Part shown: one piece after another, positions 53,992-62,570 of the stretch
How positions within the stretch are numbered: the stretch's first letter is position 1
Layout: every line of letters starts with the position of its first letter
NCBI RefSeq assembly: GCF_900115115.1
Contig: NZ_FOVI01000014.1
Location: forward strand, 1-64,000
Length of the DNA stretch: 64,000 nucleotides
Source: Paenimyroides ummariense
GTDB taxonomy: Bacteria; Bacteroidota; Bacteroidia; Flavobacteriales; Flavobacteriaceae
Reading direction: 5' to 3'
Position numbers and translations under genes: made by a program
The notes under the pieces: generated by a model
Seen by the model: the letters and a program-made list of their open reading frames with translations, nothing else
What the model was told of the DNA's origin: nothing
Database searches by the model: none

Positions 53992-54978
53992 ATGGATTCA
54001 TTTACACAAATAGTTTTAGGTGTAAGCGTTGCACATGTTGCTTTAAATAAAAGTGTTGGTACAAAAAAAATAGTTTTGCTTGGCGCGGTTGTTGCCACTT
54101 TGCCCGATTTGGACATTTATATTGCCAAGATTTTTAACGATCCGCTTACCGAAATTGAAATTCATCGAGGTTTTTCTCATTCCATTTTGTTCTTTTTGTT
54201 GTTAAGCGTTGCAATTACCTATCTGCTAAAAAAAGCTTTTAAAGAAACCACAAAAAAGCAACTGTTTATAACTACATTTCTTATTCTGTTAACACATTCT
54301 CTGTTAGATGTTTTTACAACTTGGGGTACGCAACTTTTTTGGCCATTTCCAGAAAAAATAGCATTAAAATCAATATTTGTAGTCGATTTGTTTTATACTA
54401 TTCCGCTTTTAATGGGCGTTGTTTTAGGATTAATGAACAAACGAAAAACATTCACTTATGCCGGATTAATATTAAGTTCCCTATATTTAATTTGGGGATT
54501 GATCATTCAGCAGGTGGTAAAAAGTAGAGTAGAAGGTCAGTTTTATACACAATATCCTTCAAAAAATATAAAAGCGACAGTAAAACCTACATTTTCAAAC
54601 AGTTTTTTATGGAATGTAATTGTTCAGGATGTTGATGGATTTTATATTTCAGATTATTCTATTTTCGATTCAAAACAAATGACTTTTCAATATTTTCCTC
54701 AAAACAAAAAGTTAATCGATCATTTAAATGATGATAATATCAATCGATTAAAAGAAATATCCGAAAATCAATACATTATTACAAAAAATAAAAACGGATT
54801 GGTTTTTAATGATTTACGTTTTGGATTGCTTAAAAATACCGATAATGAAGTGCAGTTTGCTTTTTCTTATCAGTTGATTCTGACAGAAAATGGCTACAGC
54901 GTTAAGGAACTTCCAAAAGACAAACGCGACGGAATGCAGCTTTTGAAAAACATTTGGTATCGAATTTTTAATATATGA
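53992..54978 (+). CDS. Membrane-bound metal-dependent hydrolase (YbcI/DUF457)
   Basis: A 328-residue membrane protein of the LexA-binding/YbcI group. The N-terminal half holds the conserved metal site: SFTQIVLGVSVAHVALNKSV, VATLPDLDIYI, EIHRGFSHSILFFLLLS, and THSLLDVFTTWGTQLFWPFP, with several helices. The C-terminal half is a soluble, beta-rich region (QMTFQYFPQNKKLIDHLNDD). The hydrolytic reaction is unknown. The start at 53992 follows the T run of the preceding terminator; the in-frame ATG at 53956 would pass through the hairpin. Confidence 0.88.
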   Translation: MDSFTQIVLGVSVAHVALNKSVGTKKIVLLGAVVATLPDLDIYIAKIFNDPLTEIEIHRGFSHSILFFLLLSVAITYLLKKAFKETTKKQLFITTFLILLTHSLLDVFTTWGTQLFWPFPEKIALKSIFVVDLFYTIPLLMGVVLGLMNKRKTFTYAGLILSSLYLIWGLIIQQVVKSRVEGQFYTQYPSKNIKATVKPTFSNSFLWNVIVQDVDGFYISDYSIFDSKQMTFQYFPQNKKLIDHLNDDNINRLKEISENQYIITKNKNGLVFNDLRFGLLKNTDNEVQFAFSYQLILTENGYSVKELPKDKRDGMQLLKNIWYRIFNI

Positions 54979-54999
54979 AGTACTACTTTTTGAAAGTTT

Positions 55000-55027
55000 A
55001 ATCTGTGTAAATTTGTGAAATCTGTGG
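55000..55027. repeat. Short repeat of the TCTGTG type
   Basis: Three imperfect copies of an AAATYTGTG-like unit in 28 bases. The middle copy holds a promoter box TAAATTTG (55008-55015) for yaaA. It resembles phrases seen in many Flavobacteriaceae intergenic regions. Confidence 0.5.
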
Positions 55028-55065
55028 TAACATCACAGTAGCAATTATAAAAATTATAGTATAAA

Positions 55066-55830
55066 ATGAAAATAATTATATCGCCGGCAAAATCGTTAGA
55101 TTTCGAAACTCAATTGCCAGTAACTACGCATACAAAACCAGTTTTTATCAAACAAAGTAAAGAAATACATAAGGTTTTAAAAACATTAAAGCCTGCGGAT
55201 TTAAGTAATTTAATGGATATTTCTGATAATTTGGCAGATTTAAATTGGCAACGAAACAAAGCAAGAAAATATAAGTTGACAGAACTTAACGATATGGTTC
55301 GCCAAGCAGTTTTTGCTTTTAACGGCGATGTTTACACGGGTTTGAATGCTTATACATTAACCGAAAAAGAAATTGATTATTTACAAAATAACTTAAACAT
55401 ACTTTCGGGTTTATACGGTTTGTTGAAACCTTTAGACGCCATTGAACCTTACCGATTAGAAATGGGTATAAAACTGCCAATTGCCGATAAAAAAGATTTA
55501 TACGATTTTTGGAAAGATACTGTTACAACAGCTTTAAACAAAGGTTACAAAAAAGGTGATGTGTTGGTAAATTTAGCCAGCAACGAGTATTTTGGAGCAG
55601 TTGATAAAAAAACACTCAAAGCAAAGGTTATTACTCCTGAATTTAAAGATTACAAAGACGGAAAACTGAAAATGATTAGTTTTTTCGCTAAAAAGGCTCG
55701 TGGGTTGACGGTTCGCTACATGGCAGAAAATAATATTACTAATGTAGAAGATATTAAACAGTTTAATGTAGAAGGTTATGGTTTTGATGCTAATTTATCA
55801 ACCGATACCAAATGGGTTTTTACGAGATAA
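55066..55830 (+). CDS. yaaA: Peroxide stress protein YaaA
   Basis: A 254-residue protein of the YaaA/UPF0246 family. Diagnostic stretches are MKIIISPAKSLDFETQLPVT, FNGDVYTGLNA, LNILSGLYGLLKPLDAIEPY and RLEMGIKLP, then LVNLASNEYFGAV and PEFKDYKDGKLKMISFFAKK. In E. coli it lowers free iron during peroxide stress and binds DNA junctions. Length matches. A candidate -7 box is at 55008-55015. Confidence 0.94.
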   Translation: MKIIISPAKSLDFETQLPVTTHTKPVFIKQSKEIHKVLKTLKPADLSNLMDISDNLADLNWQRNKARKYKLTELNDMVRQAVFAFNGDVYTGLNAYTLTEKEIDYLQNNLNILSGLYGLLKPLDAIEPYRLEMGIKLPIADKKDLYDFWKDTVTTALNKGYKKGDVLVNLASNEYFGAVDKKTLKAKVITPEFKDYKDGKLKMISFFAKKARGLTVRYMAENNITNVEDIKQFNVEGYGFDANLSTDTKWVFTR

Positions 55831-55893
55831 CTCTTAAAACATTTTGATTTATAGATTAGTTTTAGGAATTTTGGCAAACTAAGAAAAAAGACC

Positions 55894-57387
55894 ATGTCAG
55901 CAACACATTATATTAGCAACAGCACGTTGAGTTTAGAAGAGCTAAACACAATTATCGAAGAAAATCATACCTTGGCTTTATCAGAAGAAGCCATTGCAAA
56001 CATTAATAAATGCCGTGAATATTTAGATAATAAAATGCAAACCGAAACCAATCCTATTTATGGAATCAATACCGGTTTTGGATCATTATACAGCGTTAAA
56101 ATTTCAACCGAAGATCTAACTACATTACAAGAAAATCTAATGAAATCGCATGCTTGTGGTACAGGTGACGAAGTTCCTCACAGCATTGTAAAAATTATGT
56201 TGCTGTTAAAGATAAAATCATTGTGTTACGGTAATTCGGGCGTGCAATTGGTTACGGTTGAACGTTTAATCGATTTTTACAACAACAATATTTTACCGGT
56301 TGTTTATACGCAAGGTTCGTTAGGTGCATCGGGCGATTTATCTCCGTTGGCACATTTGTGTTTGCCTTTAATTGGCGAAGGCGAAGTTTTTATGAACGGA
56401 AACCGAATTACTGCAAAAAAAATGTTAGCCGAAAAAGGTTGGGAAACCATCACGTTGAAATCTAAAGAAGGTTTGGCGTTGTTGAACGGTACGCAGTTTA
56501 TGAGTTCGTACGGAGCTTATATTTTGTTGAAGACCTCAAAATTATCACAATTGGCAGATGTGATCGGAGCTGTTTCTTTAGAAGGTTTCGATGGTAGAAT
56601 TGATCCGTTTAACAATTTAATACACATTGTTCGTCCGCACAAAGGTCAGGTAAATACGGCTGTTTATATTTCCGAAATTTTAGAAGGATCAGAATTGATC
56701 AAACAACCTAAAAAACACGTTCAGGATCCATATTCGTTCCGTTGTATTCCACAGGTTCACGGAGCTTCAAAAGATGCCATTGAATATGTAGAAAAGGTTT
56801 TTAAAACCGAAATCAATTCGGTAACCGATAATCCGAATATTTTTGTAGATGAAGATTTAATTGTTTCGGGCGGAAATTTCCACGGACAACCATTGGCATT
56901 GGCTTTAGATTTCTTGGGAATTGCCTTGGCAGAATTAGGAAGCATTTCAGAACGCAGAACGTATCAGTTAATCTCAGGCTTGCGTAATTTGCCTCCGTTT
57001 TTGGTAAATAATCCGGGATTAAATTCAGGTTTCATGATTCCGCAATACACCGCAGCAAGTATCGTTAGTCAGAACAAACAATTGGCAACTCCGGCAAGTA
57101 TCGATAGTATTGTTTCAAGCAACGGACAAGAAGATCATGTAAGTATGGGTGCCAATGCAGCTACAAAAACATTGAAAATTGTCGAAAATTTAGAACGAAT
57201 TCTGGCAATTGAGCTATTTAACGCAGCACAGGCTTTAGAATTCCGCCGACCAGGAAAATCGAGTAATTTTATAGAAAACTTCGTAAGCGATTACAGAAAA
57301 GTTGTTCCGACTGTAGCAGAAGACCGTATTTTACATTACGATATTCAAAACAGTATTCAGTTTTTAAGCAATTATAAATTCAGTTAA
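55894..57387 (+). CDS. hutH: Histidine ammonia-lyase
   Basis: A 497-residue MIO-type lyase that converts histidine to urocanate plus ammonia. The cyclising Ala145-Ser146-Gly147 is in GSLGASGDLSPLAHL. The active-site Tyr is in IYGINTGFGSLYS, and further motifs are ALLNGTQFM, CIPQVHGASKDAIEY and SVTDNPNIFVDE with FHGQPLALALDF. Length is typical. There is no hutU, hutI or hutG in the window, so the rest of the histidine pathway lies elsewhere or this enzyme is used alone. A terminator follows at 57394. Confidence 0.95.
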   Translation: MSATHYISNSTLSLEELNTIIEENHTLALSEEAIANINKCREYLDNKMQTETNPIYGINTGFGSLYSVKISTEDLTTLQENLMKSHACGTGDEVPHSIVKIMLLLKIKSLCYGNSGVQLVTVERLIDFYNNNILPVVYTQGSLGASGDLSPLAHLCLPLIGEGEVFMNGNRITAKKMLAEKGWETITLKSKEGLALLNGTQFMSSYGAYILLKTSKLSQLADVIGAVSLEGFDGRIDPFNNLIHIVRPHKGQVNTAVYISEILEGSELIKQPKKHVQDPYSFRCIPQVHGASKDAIEYVEKVFKTEINSVTDNPNIFVDEDLIVSGGNFHGQPLALALDFLGIALAELGSISERRTYQLISGLRNLPPFLVNNPGLNSGFMIPQYTAASIVSQNKQLATPASIDSIVSSNGQEDHVSMGANAATKTLKIVENLERILAIELFNAAQALEFRRPGKSSNFIENFVSDYRKVVPTVAEDRILHYDIQNSIQFLSNYKFS

Positions 57388-57393
57388 TTATAC

Positions 57394-57429
57394 AAAATGC
57401 ACTTTTAGTTATACAAAAGTGCATTTTTC
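57394..57429 (+). terminator. Intrinsic terminator after hutH
   Basis: AAAATGCACTTTT pairs perfectly with AAAAGTGCATTTT around an eight-base loop, followed by T. Confidence 0.9.
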
Positions 57430-57444
57430 TTTTGTGAAAATAGT

Positions 57445-57452
57445 TATATTTG
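57445..57452 (+). promoter_or_regulatory. Promoter -7 box TATATTTG for the HD-domain gene
   Basis: Matches TAnnTTTG, 26 bases before the TTG start. Confidence 0.55.
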
Positions 57453-57478
57453 CCTGATATTTCCACAACAAAATAGTT

Positions 57479-58714
57479 TTGACATCAGCAAATAAATTAA
57501 AAATTTTAAACGATCCTATTTATGGCTTCATAACCATACCCGCAACATTGTTGTACGATTTAATTCAGCATCCGTATTTTCAGCGTTTGCGCAGAATTAA
57601 GCAAATGGGATTGTCTTCTTTGGTTTATCCGGGTGCCGAACATACGCGTTTTCATCACGCTTTGGGCTGTATGCACATGATGCAGAAAGCCGTTCAGGTG
57701 TTGCGTTTCAAGAATGTAGAAATATCAAAAGAAGAAGAAGAGGCGCTTTATATTGCCATTTTATTGCACGATATTGGTCACGGACCTTTTTCGCACGCAA
57801 TGGAGCACAGCATTGTGGAAAATATTCATCACGAAGAAATTTCGTTGCTTTTTATGGAAGCTTTGAATGAAGAGTTTGAAGGAAAGCTTTCATTGGCAAT
57901 CGAGATTTTTAAAGGAAATTATCCGCGTAAATTCTTAATTCAACTTATATCTTCTCAAATGGATATGGATCGGATGGATTATTTAAAGCGCGATAGTTTT
58001 TACAGCGGTGTTGCCGAAGGAAACATTAATTCCGAACGATTGATCCAGATGATCAATGTTCATAACGATGTTTTGGTTGTTGAGGAAAAAGGTATATATT
58101 CGGTAGAAAAATTTTTGGTAGCACGCCGTTTAATGTATTGGCAGTGCTATTTGCATAAAACAAGTGTTGGTGCAGAATTGTTGTTATCTAAAATATTAAA
58201 ACGTGCCAAGCAGTTAACGTTGCAAGGGGTTGATTTACCAGCGAGCAATGCACTGAAATTTTTCTTGGAGAACAATGTTCTAAAAGCTGATTTTAATAAA
58301 GAAGTTTTAAACAATTTTGCCTTGTTAGACGATGCCGATATTTACACCGCATTAAAAAACTGGCAGTTTCATACCGATAAGGTTTTGTCGTATTTAAGCA
58401 GTGCCATTGTAAACAGAAAATTGTTTCATGTGCAATTGGTTTCTAAAGATGATTTGATTTCAAAATTAAGTTATTATCAAGATTTATGTAAAGACAAACT
58501 TGAAGTAACTGATGAGTTGGATTATTTTGTTTTTGGAGATAAATTAAAAAATCAAGCATACGATTTAAAGGCAGATCCAATTCGGATTTTTACAAAGAAC
58601 AAAGAAATTATCGATGTGTTAGAAGCATCAGATCAATACAATTTAAAGGCTTTGTCAGAGCCTGTTTATAAATACTTTATATGCTATCCGAAAAGCATTC
58701 ATAAAGTTGGTTAA
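57479..58714 (+). CDS. HD-domain phosphohydrolase (SAMHD1/dGTPase-like)
   Basis: A 411-residue metal-dependent HD protein. The N terminus has DPIYGFITIPATLLYDLIQH and RLRRIKQMGLSSLVYPGAEH, then H and HD of the metal site in TRFHHALGCMHMM and ILLHDIGHGPFSHAMEHSIV; QMDMDRMDYLKRDSFYSGV gives the fourth Asp region. Such proteins hydrolyse deoxynucleoside triphosphates. The start is TTG 57479, seen after the promoter box; no ATG precedes the conserved start. lpxD follows after 22 bases. Confidence 0.9.
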   Translation: MTSANKLKILNDPIYGFITIPATLLYDLIQHPYFQRLRRIKQMGLSSLVYPGAEHTRFHHALGCMHMMQKAVQVLRFKNVEISKEEEEALYIAILLHDIGHGPFSHAMEHSIVENIHHEEISLLFMEALNEEFEGKLSLAIEIFKGNYPRKFLIQLISSQMDMDRMDYLKRDSFYSGVAEGNINSERLIQMINVHNDVLVVEEKGIYSVEKFLVARRLMYWQCYLHKTSVGAELLLSKILKRAKQLTLQGVDLPASNALKFFLENNVLKADFNKEVLNNFALLDDADIYTALKNWQFHTDKVLSYLSSAIVNRKLFHVQLVSKDDLISKLSYYQDLCKDKLEVTDELDYFVFGDKLKNQAYDLKADPIRIFTKNKEIIDVLEASDQYNLKALSEPVYKYFICYPKSIHKVG

Positions 58715-58722
58715 AAAATTAA

Positions 58723-58730
58723 TATTTTTG
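58723..58730 (+). promoter_or_regulatory. Promoter -7 box TATTTTTG for lpxD
   Basis: Matches TAnnTTTG and ends six bases before the lpxD ATG, implying a leaderless mRNA. Confidence 0.55.
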
Positions 58731-58736
58731 TATTCA

Positions 58737-59762
58737 ATGAAGATTACAGCAGAACAAATTGCCGAAGTTTTAAATGGAAATATTGTGGGCGATTCTACGG
58801 TTGAGGTTTTTAAGTTAGCCAAGATCGAAGAAGGCGAAGAAGGTTCTATTACCTTTTTGTCAAACTCAAAATACAACCATTTTTTATACACAACCAAGGC
58901 ATCAATTGTAATTGTTAATAAAGATTTTCAACCGTTGCACGATGTAAAGGCAACCATGATTCAGGTTGATGATTCTTATAAAGCATTCACAAAAATATTA
59001 GAATACGCCAACCAAATCAAGTTAATGAAATCGGGTATCGAACAACCTTCGGTTTTATCAGAAGGAGTAGAATATGGAACCGATTTATATTTGGGAAGTT
59101 TTTGTTACATTGGTAAAAACACTAAAATTGGGAACAATGTAAAAATTTATCCTAATTCTTTTGTGGGCGATAATGTAACAATTGGCGATAATACGATCCT
59201 TTTTGCTGGTGCACGAATTTATTCTGAAACGGTAATCGGTAAAAACTGCGTGATTCATTCAGGAACAATTGTAGGATCAGATGGCTTTGGATTTGCTCCG
59301 AATACAGATGGTACATATTCTAAAATTCCGCAGATTGGAAATGTGATTATTGAAGATGATGTGGAAATTGGTTCATGTACAACCATTGACCGTGCCACAT
59401 TAGGATCAACCATTATAAGAAAAGGTGTAAAGTTGGATAATCAAATTCAAATTGCACACAATGTAGAAGTGGGCGAAAATACCGTAATAGCTTCGCAAAC
59501 AGGTATCGCAGGTTCTGCTAAAATTGGTAAAAACTGTGTTATTGGCGGGCAAGTTGGTATTGTAGGTCATATTGTCATTGGTGATAACGTACGCATTCAG
59601 GCTCAATCGGGTGTTGGTAAAAGCGTGAAAGACGGAGAAATTATTCAAGGTTCGCCGGCAATGACATACAACGATTTTTCAAAATCGTACGTGTATTTTA
59701 AAAAATTGCCCAATATTGTTAAAGAAATCGATCAGTTAAAAAAATCAAATAACGAAATATAA
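58737..59762 (+). CDS. lpxD: UDP-3-O-acylglucosamine N-acyltransferase LpxD
   Basis: A 341-residue left-handed beta-helix acyltransferase, third step of lipid A synthesis. The N-terminal uridine-binding domain has ITAEQIAEVLNGNIVGDSTV and KLAKIEEGEEGSITFLSNSK. Hexapeptide repeats start near residue 115 and include the catalytic His in DNQIQIAHNVEVGENTVIA. The C-terminal helix contacts ACP. ATG 58737 is preferred over the in-frame ATG at 58707, which would lie upstream of the promoter box. It opens the lpxD - lpxC/fabZ - lpxA - efp cluster. Confidence 0.94.
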   Translation: MKITAEQIAEVLNGNIVGDSTVEVFKLAKIEEGEEGSITFLSNSKYNHFLYTTKASIVIVNKDFQPLHDVKATMIQVDDSYKAFTKILEYANQIKLMKSGIEQPSVLSEGVEYGTDLYLGSFCYIGKNTKIGNNVKIYPNSFVGDNVTIGDNTILFAGARIYSETVIGKNCVIHSGTIVGSDGFGFAPNTDGTYSKIPQIGNVIIEDDVEIGSCTTIDRATLGSTIIRKGVKLDNQIQIAHNVEVGENTVIASQTGIAGSAKIGKNCVIGGQVGIVGHIVIGDNVRIQAQSGVGKSVKDGEIIQGSPAMTYNDFSKSYVYFKKLPNIVKEIDQLKKSNNEI

Positions 59763-59775
59763 GTTAAAAATAGTT

Positions 59776-61164
59776 ATGGTTAAACAGAAAACCATCGCCC
59801 AAGAAGTAACAATTAACGGAGTAGGTTTGCATACAGGTCAGCAAGTTGTTATGACTTTAAAACCTGCGCCTGTAAATAATGGTTTTACTTTTGTGCGAGT
59901 AGATTTACCGGGAAATCCTGTTATTGAAGCAGATGCTAACTATGTTGTTTCTACAGAACGTGGAACAAATTTAGAGCATAAAGGTGTACAATTACATACT
60001 ACAGAGCATGTTTTGGCGGCTTTTGTTGGTTGTGATTTAGATAATGTTATTATTGAGCTAAATGCTTCAGAGCCACCAATTATGGATGGCTCATCTAAAT
60101 TTTTTGTTCAAGCCGTTGAAAAAGCCGGAATTGTAGAGCAAGATGCAGAACGTAACGAATACATTGTTAAAGAAGTAATCTCGTACGTTGATGAAAGAAC
60201 AGGTAGCGAAATTATCGTAATGCCTGCAGATGAGTATCAAATTACAACAATGGTAGATTTTGGTACTAAGGTTTTAGGCACGCAAAACGCTACGTTGAAA
60301 AACATGAGCGATTTTAAAAAAGATATTTCTGAAGCAAGAACTTTTAGCTTTTTGCACGAAATAGAAACTTTATTGGCGCACGGATTAATTAAAGGTGGCG
60401 ATTTAAACAATGCGATTGTGTATGTTGATAAAGAAATATCAGACGAAACATTACAACGTTTAAAAGTTGCTTTTGGTAAAGACGATATTGCTGTTAAACC
60501 AAACGGAGTTCTTGATAATTTAACATTGCATTATCCAAACGAAGCCGCTCGACACAAATTGTTAGACGTTGTTGGAGATTTAGCATTGATCGGAACACGT
60601 ATACGTGGAAAGGTTATTGCAAACAAACCGGGACATTTTGTAAACACGCAGTTTGCTAAAAAAATGTCGAAAATAATCAAAGCAGAACGTAGAAATCAAG
60701 TTCCTGTTTTTGATTTAACGAAAGAACCGTTAATGGACATCACCAAAATTATGGCAATGTTGCCACATAGATTTCCTATGCTTTTGGTAGATCGTATTTT
60801 AGAATTGTCTGATTCTCATGTGGTAGGCATGAAAAATGTTACCATGAATGAAGAGTTTTTTCAAGGACATTTCCCAGGTGCACCAGTAATGCCGGGCGTT
60901 TTAATTATTGAGGCAATGGCACAAACAGGAGGTATTTTAGCGTTAAGCACAGTACCAGATCCTGAAAATTATTTAACGTATTTCATGAAAATTGATAACG
61001 TACGTTTTAAACAACAGGTTTTACCGGGCGACACATTGATCTTTAAGTTAGATTTGATTACTCCAATTCGCAGAGGAATCTGTCACATGCAGGCTGTTGC
61101 TTATGCAAACGGTAAAATTGCTACCGAAGCAGAATTAATGGCACAAATAGTAAAAGCAAAATAG
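59776..61164 (+). CDS. lpxC/fabZ: Bifunctional LpxC/FabZ
   Basis: A 462-residue fusion typical of Bacteroidota. Residues 1-305 are UDP-3-O-acyl-GlcNAc deacetylase: TIAQEVTINGVGLHTGQQVV, zinc ligands His in HTTEHVLAAFVG and in HKLLDVVGDLALIGTRIRGK. Residues 320-462 are beta-hydroxyacyl-ACP dehydratase: MLPHRFPMLLVDRILEL and EEFFQGHFPGAPVMPGVLII then EAMAQTGG. The LpxC part commits lipid A synthesis, the FabZ part supplies fatty acids, linking the two pathways. Spacing to neighbours is 13 and 21 bases. Confidence 0.96.
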   Translation: MVKQKTIAQEVTINGVGLHTGQQVVMTLKPAPVNNGFTFVRVDLPGNPVIEADANYVVSTERGTNLEHKGVQLHTTEHVLAAFVGCDLDNVIIELNASEPPIMDGSSKFFVQAVEKAGIVEQDAERNEYIVKEVISYVDERTGSEIIVMPADEYQITTMVDFGTKVLGTQNATLKNMSDFKKDISEARTFSFLHEIETLLAHGLIKGGDLNNAIVYVDKEISDETLQRLKVAFGKDDIAVKPNGVLDNLTLHYPNEAARHKLLDVVGDLALIGTRIRGKVIANKPGHFVNTQFAKKMSKIIKAERRNQVPVFDLTKEPLMDITKIMAMLPHRFPMLLVDRILELSDSHVVGMKNVTMNEEFFQGHFPGAPVMPGVLIIEAMAQTGGILALSTVPDPENYLTYFMKIDNVRFKQQVLPGDTLIFKLDLITPIRRGICHMQAVAYANGKIATEAELMAQIVKAK

Positions 61165-61185
61165 TAAATAAATAATTAAGTTAGA

Positions 61186-61971
61186 ATGAATCAACCATTA
61201 GCATACGTTCATCCAGGAGCAAAAATTGCTAAAAATGTGGTAATTGAGCCTTTTACAACTATTCACAATAATGTTGAAATAGGTGAAGGTACTTGGATAG
61301 GGTCAAACGTTACCATCATGGAAGGAGCACGAATCGGAAAAAATTGTCGTATTTTTCCCGGCGCAGTTATTTCTGCCGAACCACAAGATTTAAAGTTCGA
61401 TGGCGAGGAAACTACTGTTGAAATTGGCGATAATACAACAATTAGAGAGTGTGTTACCATTAACAGAGGTACAAAAGACAGATACCGCACGGCTATTGGT
61501 AAAAATTGTTTAATACAGGCTTACAGCCACATTGCGCACGATTGTATCGTGGGCGATAACTGTATCTTTTCAAACTCAAGCACATTGGCAGGTCACGTAA
61601 CAGTTGGTGATTATGTTGTTTTGGCAGGTATGGTTGCAGTGCATCAGTTTTGTACAATCGGATCACATTCGTTTGTAACGGGTGGTACGCTTGTCCGTAA
61701 AGATGTTCCTCCGTACATTAAAGCTGCACGTGAGCCAATTTCTTATGTGGGAATTAATTCTGTAGGATTAAGAAGAAGAGGAATCGATTCAGAAAAAATA
61801 AAAGAAATACAGAATATTTATCGCGTATTGTATCAAAAGAATTACAACAATTCACAGGCAATCGAAATTTTAGAAACAGAGATGGAAGCAACTCCTGAAC
61901 GTGACGAAATTATTCAGTTTGTACGTAATTCAACCCGCGGTATCATGAAAGGTTATACCGGAATTTATTAA
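61186..61971 (+). CDS. lpxA: UDP-N-acetylglucosamine acyltransferase LpxA
   Basis: A 261-residue trimeric left-handed beta-helix enzyme, first step of lipid A synthesis. Hexapeptide repeats begin at LAYVHPGAKIAKNVVIEPFT; the catalytic His is in QAYSHIAHDCIVGDNCIF, and GAVISAEPQDLKFDGEETTV with ECVTINRGTKD fit LpxA. The helical C-terminal domain begins SYVGINSVGLRRRGIDSEKI. Length is normal. It is the third gene of the lipid A cluster. Confidence 0.96.
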   Translation: MNQPLAYVHPGAKIAKNVVIEPFTTIHNNVEIGEGTWIGSNVTIMEGARIGKNCRIFPGAVISAEPQDLKFDGEETTVEIGDNTTIRECVTINRGTKDRYRTAIGKNCLIQAYSHIAHDCIVGDNCIFSNSSTLAGHVTVGDYVVLAGMVAVHQFCTIGSHSFVTGGTLVRKDVPPYIKAAREPISYVGINSVGLRRRGIDSEKIKEIQNIYRVLYQKNYNNSQAIEILETEMEATPERDEIIQFVRNSTRGIMKGYTGIY

Positions 61972-61996
61972 TAAATAAAAAATAAAAGCATAATTT

Positions 61997-62563
61997 ATGG
62001 CAAGTACATCAGACATTAGAAACGGTTTATGTATTAAATTTAACAACGATATTTATAAAATTGTAGAATTCCTGCATGTAAAACCAGGTAAAGGTCCTGC
62101 GTTTGTAAGAACAAAATTAAAAAGTCTAACTTCTGGTAAAACACTAGATAATACTTTTTCTGCAGGTCATAAGATTGATGTAGTTCGTGTAGAAACTCAT
62201 ACTTTTCAGTATTTGTACAACGAAGGAAACGATTACCATTTTATGAATAACGAAACCTTTGAACAAATCACGTTAGAAAAAAATATTTTAGATGCTCCGG
62301 AATTATTAAAAGAAGGAACAAACGTAATGGTTCAGATTAATGCAGAAACAGAATCTCCTTTATCTGTAGATATGCCTGCATCGATCGTTTTAGAAGTAAC
62401 TTATACTGAGCCTGGTGTAAAAGGAAATACGGCAACAAACGCTACAAAACCTGCTACGGTAGAAACCGGTGCGCAAGTTAACGTACCTTTGTTTATTAAC
62501 GAAGGCGATAAAATTAAAATTGATACAGCTTCAGGAAGTTATATCGAACGTATAAAAGAGTAA
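61997..62563 (+). CDS. efp: Elongation factor P
   Basis: A 188-residue translation factor that relieves stalling at proline runs. The three beta-barrel domains are visible. The N-terminal KOW-like domain (SDIRNGLCIKFNNDIYKIVE) is followed by HVKPGKGPAFVRTKLKSL with Lys32 at the position modified in other bacteria. The C-terminal OB domain ends INEGDKIKIDTASGSYIERI. No modification gene (epmA, earP) is nearby. It lies within the lipid A cluster, 25 bases after lpxA. Confidence 0.96.
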   Translation: MASTSDIRNGLCIKFNNDIYKIVEFLHVKPGKGPAFVRTKLKSLTSGKTLDNTFSAGHKIDVVRVETHTFQYLYNEGNDYHFMNNETFEQITLEKNILDAPELLKEGTNVMVQINAETESPLSVDMPASIVLEVTYTEPGVKGNTATNATKPATVETGAQVNVPLFINEGDKIKIDTASGSYIERIKE

Positions 62564-62570
62564 TTAATAA

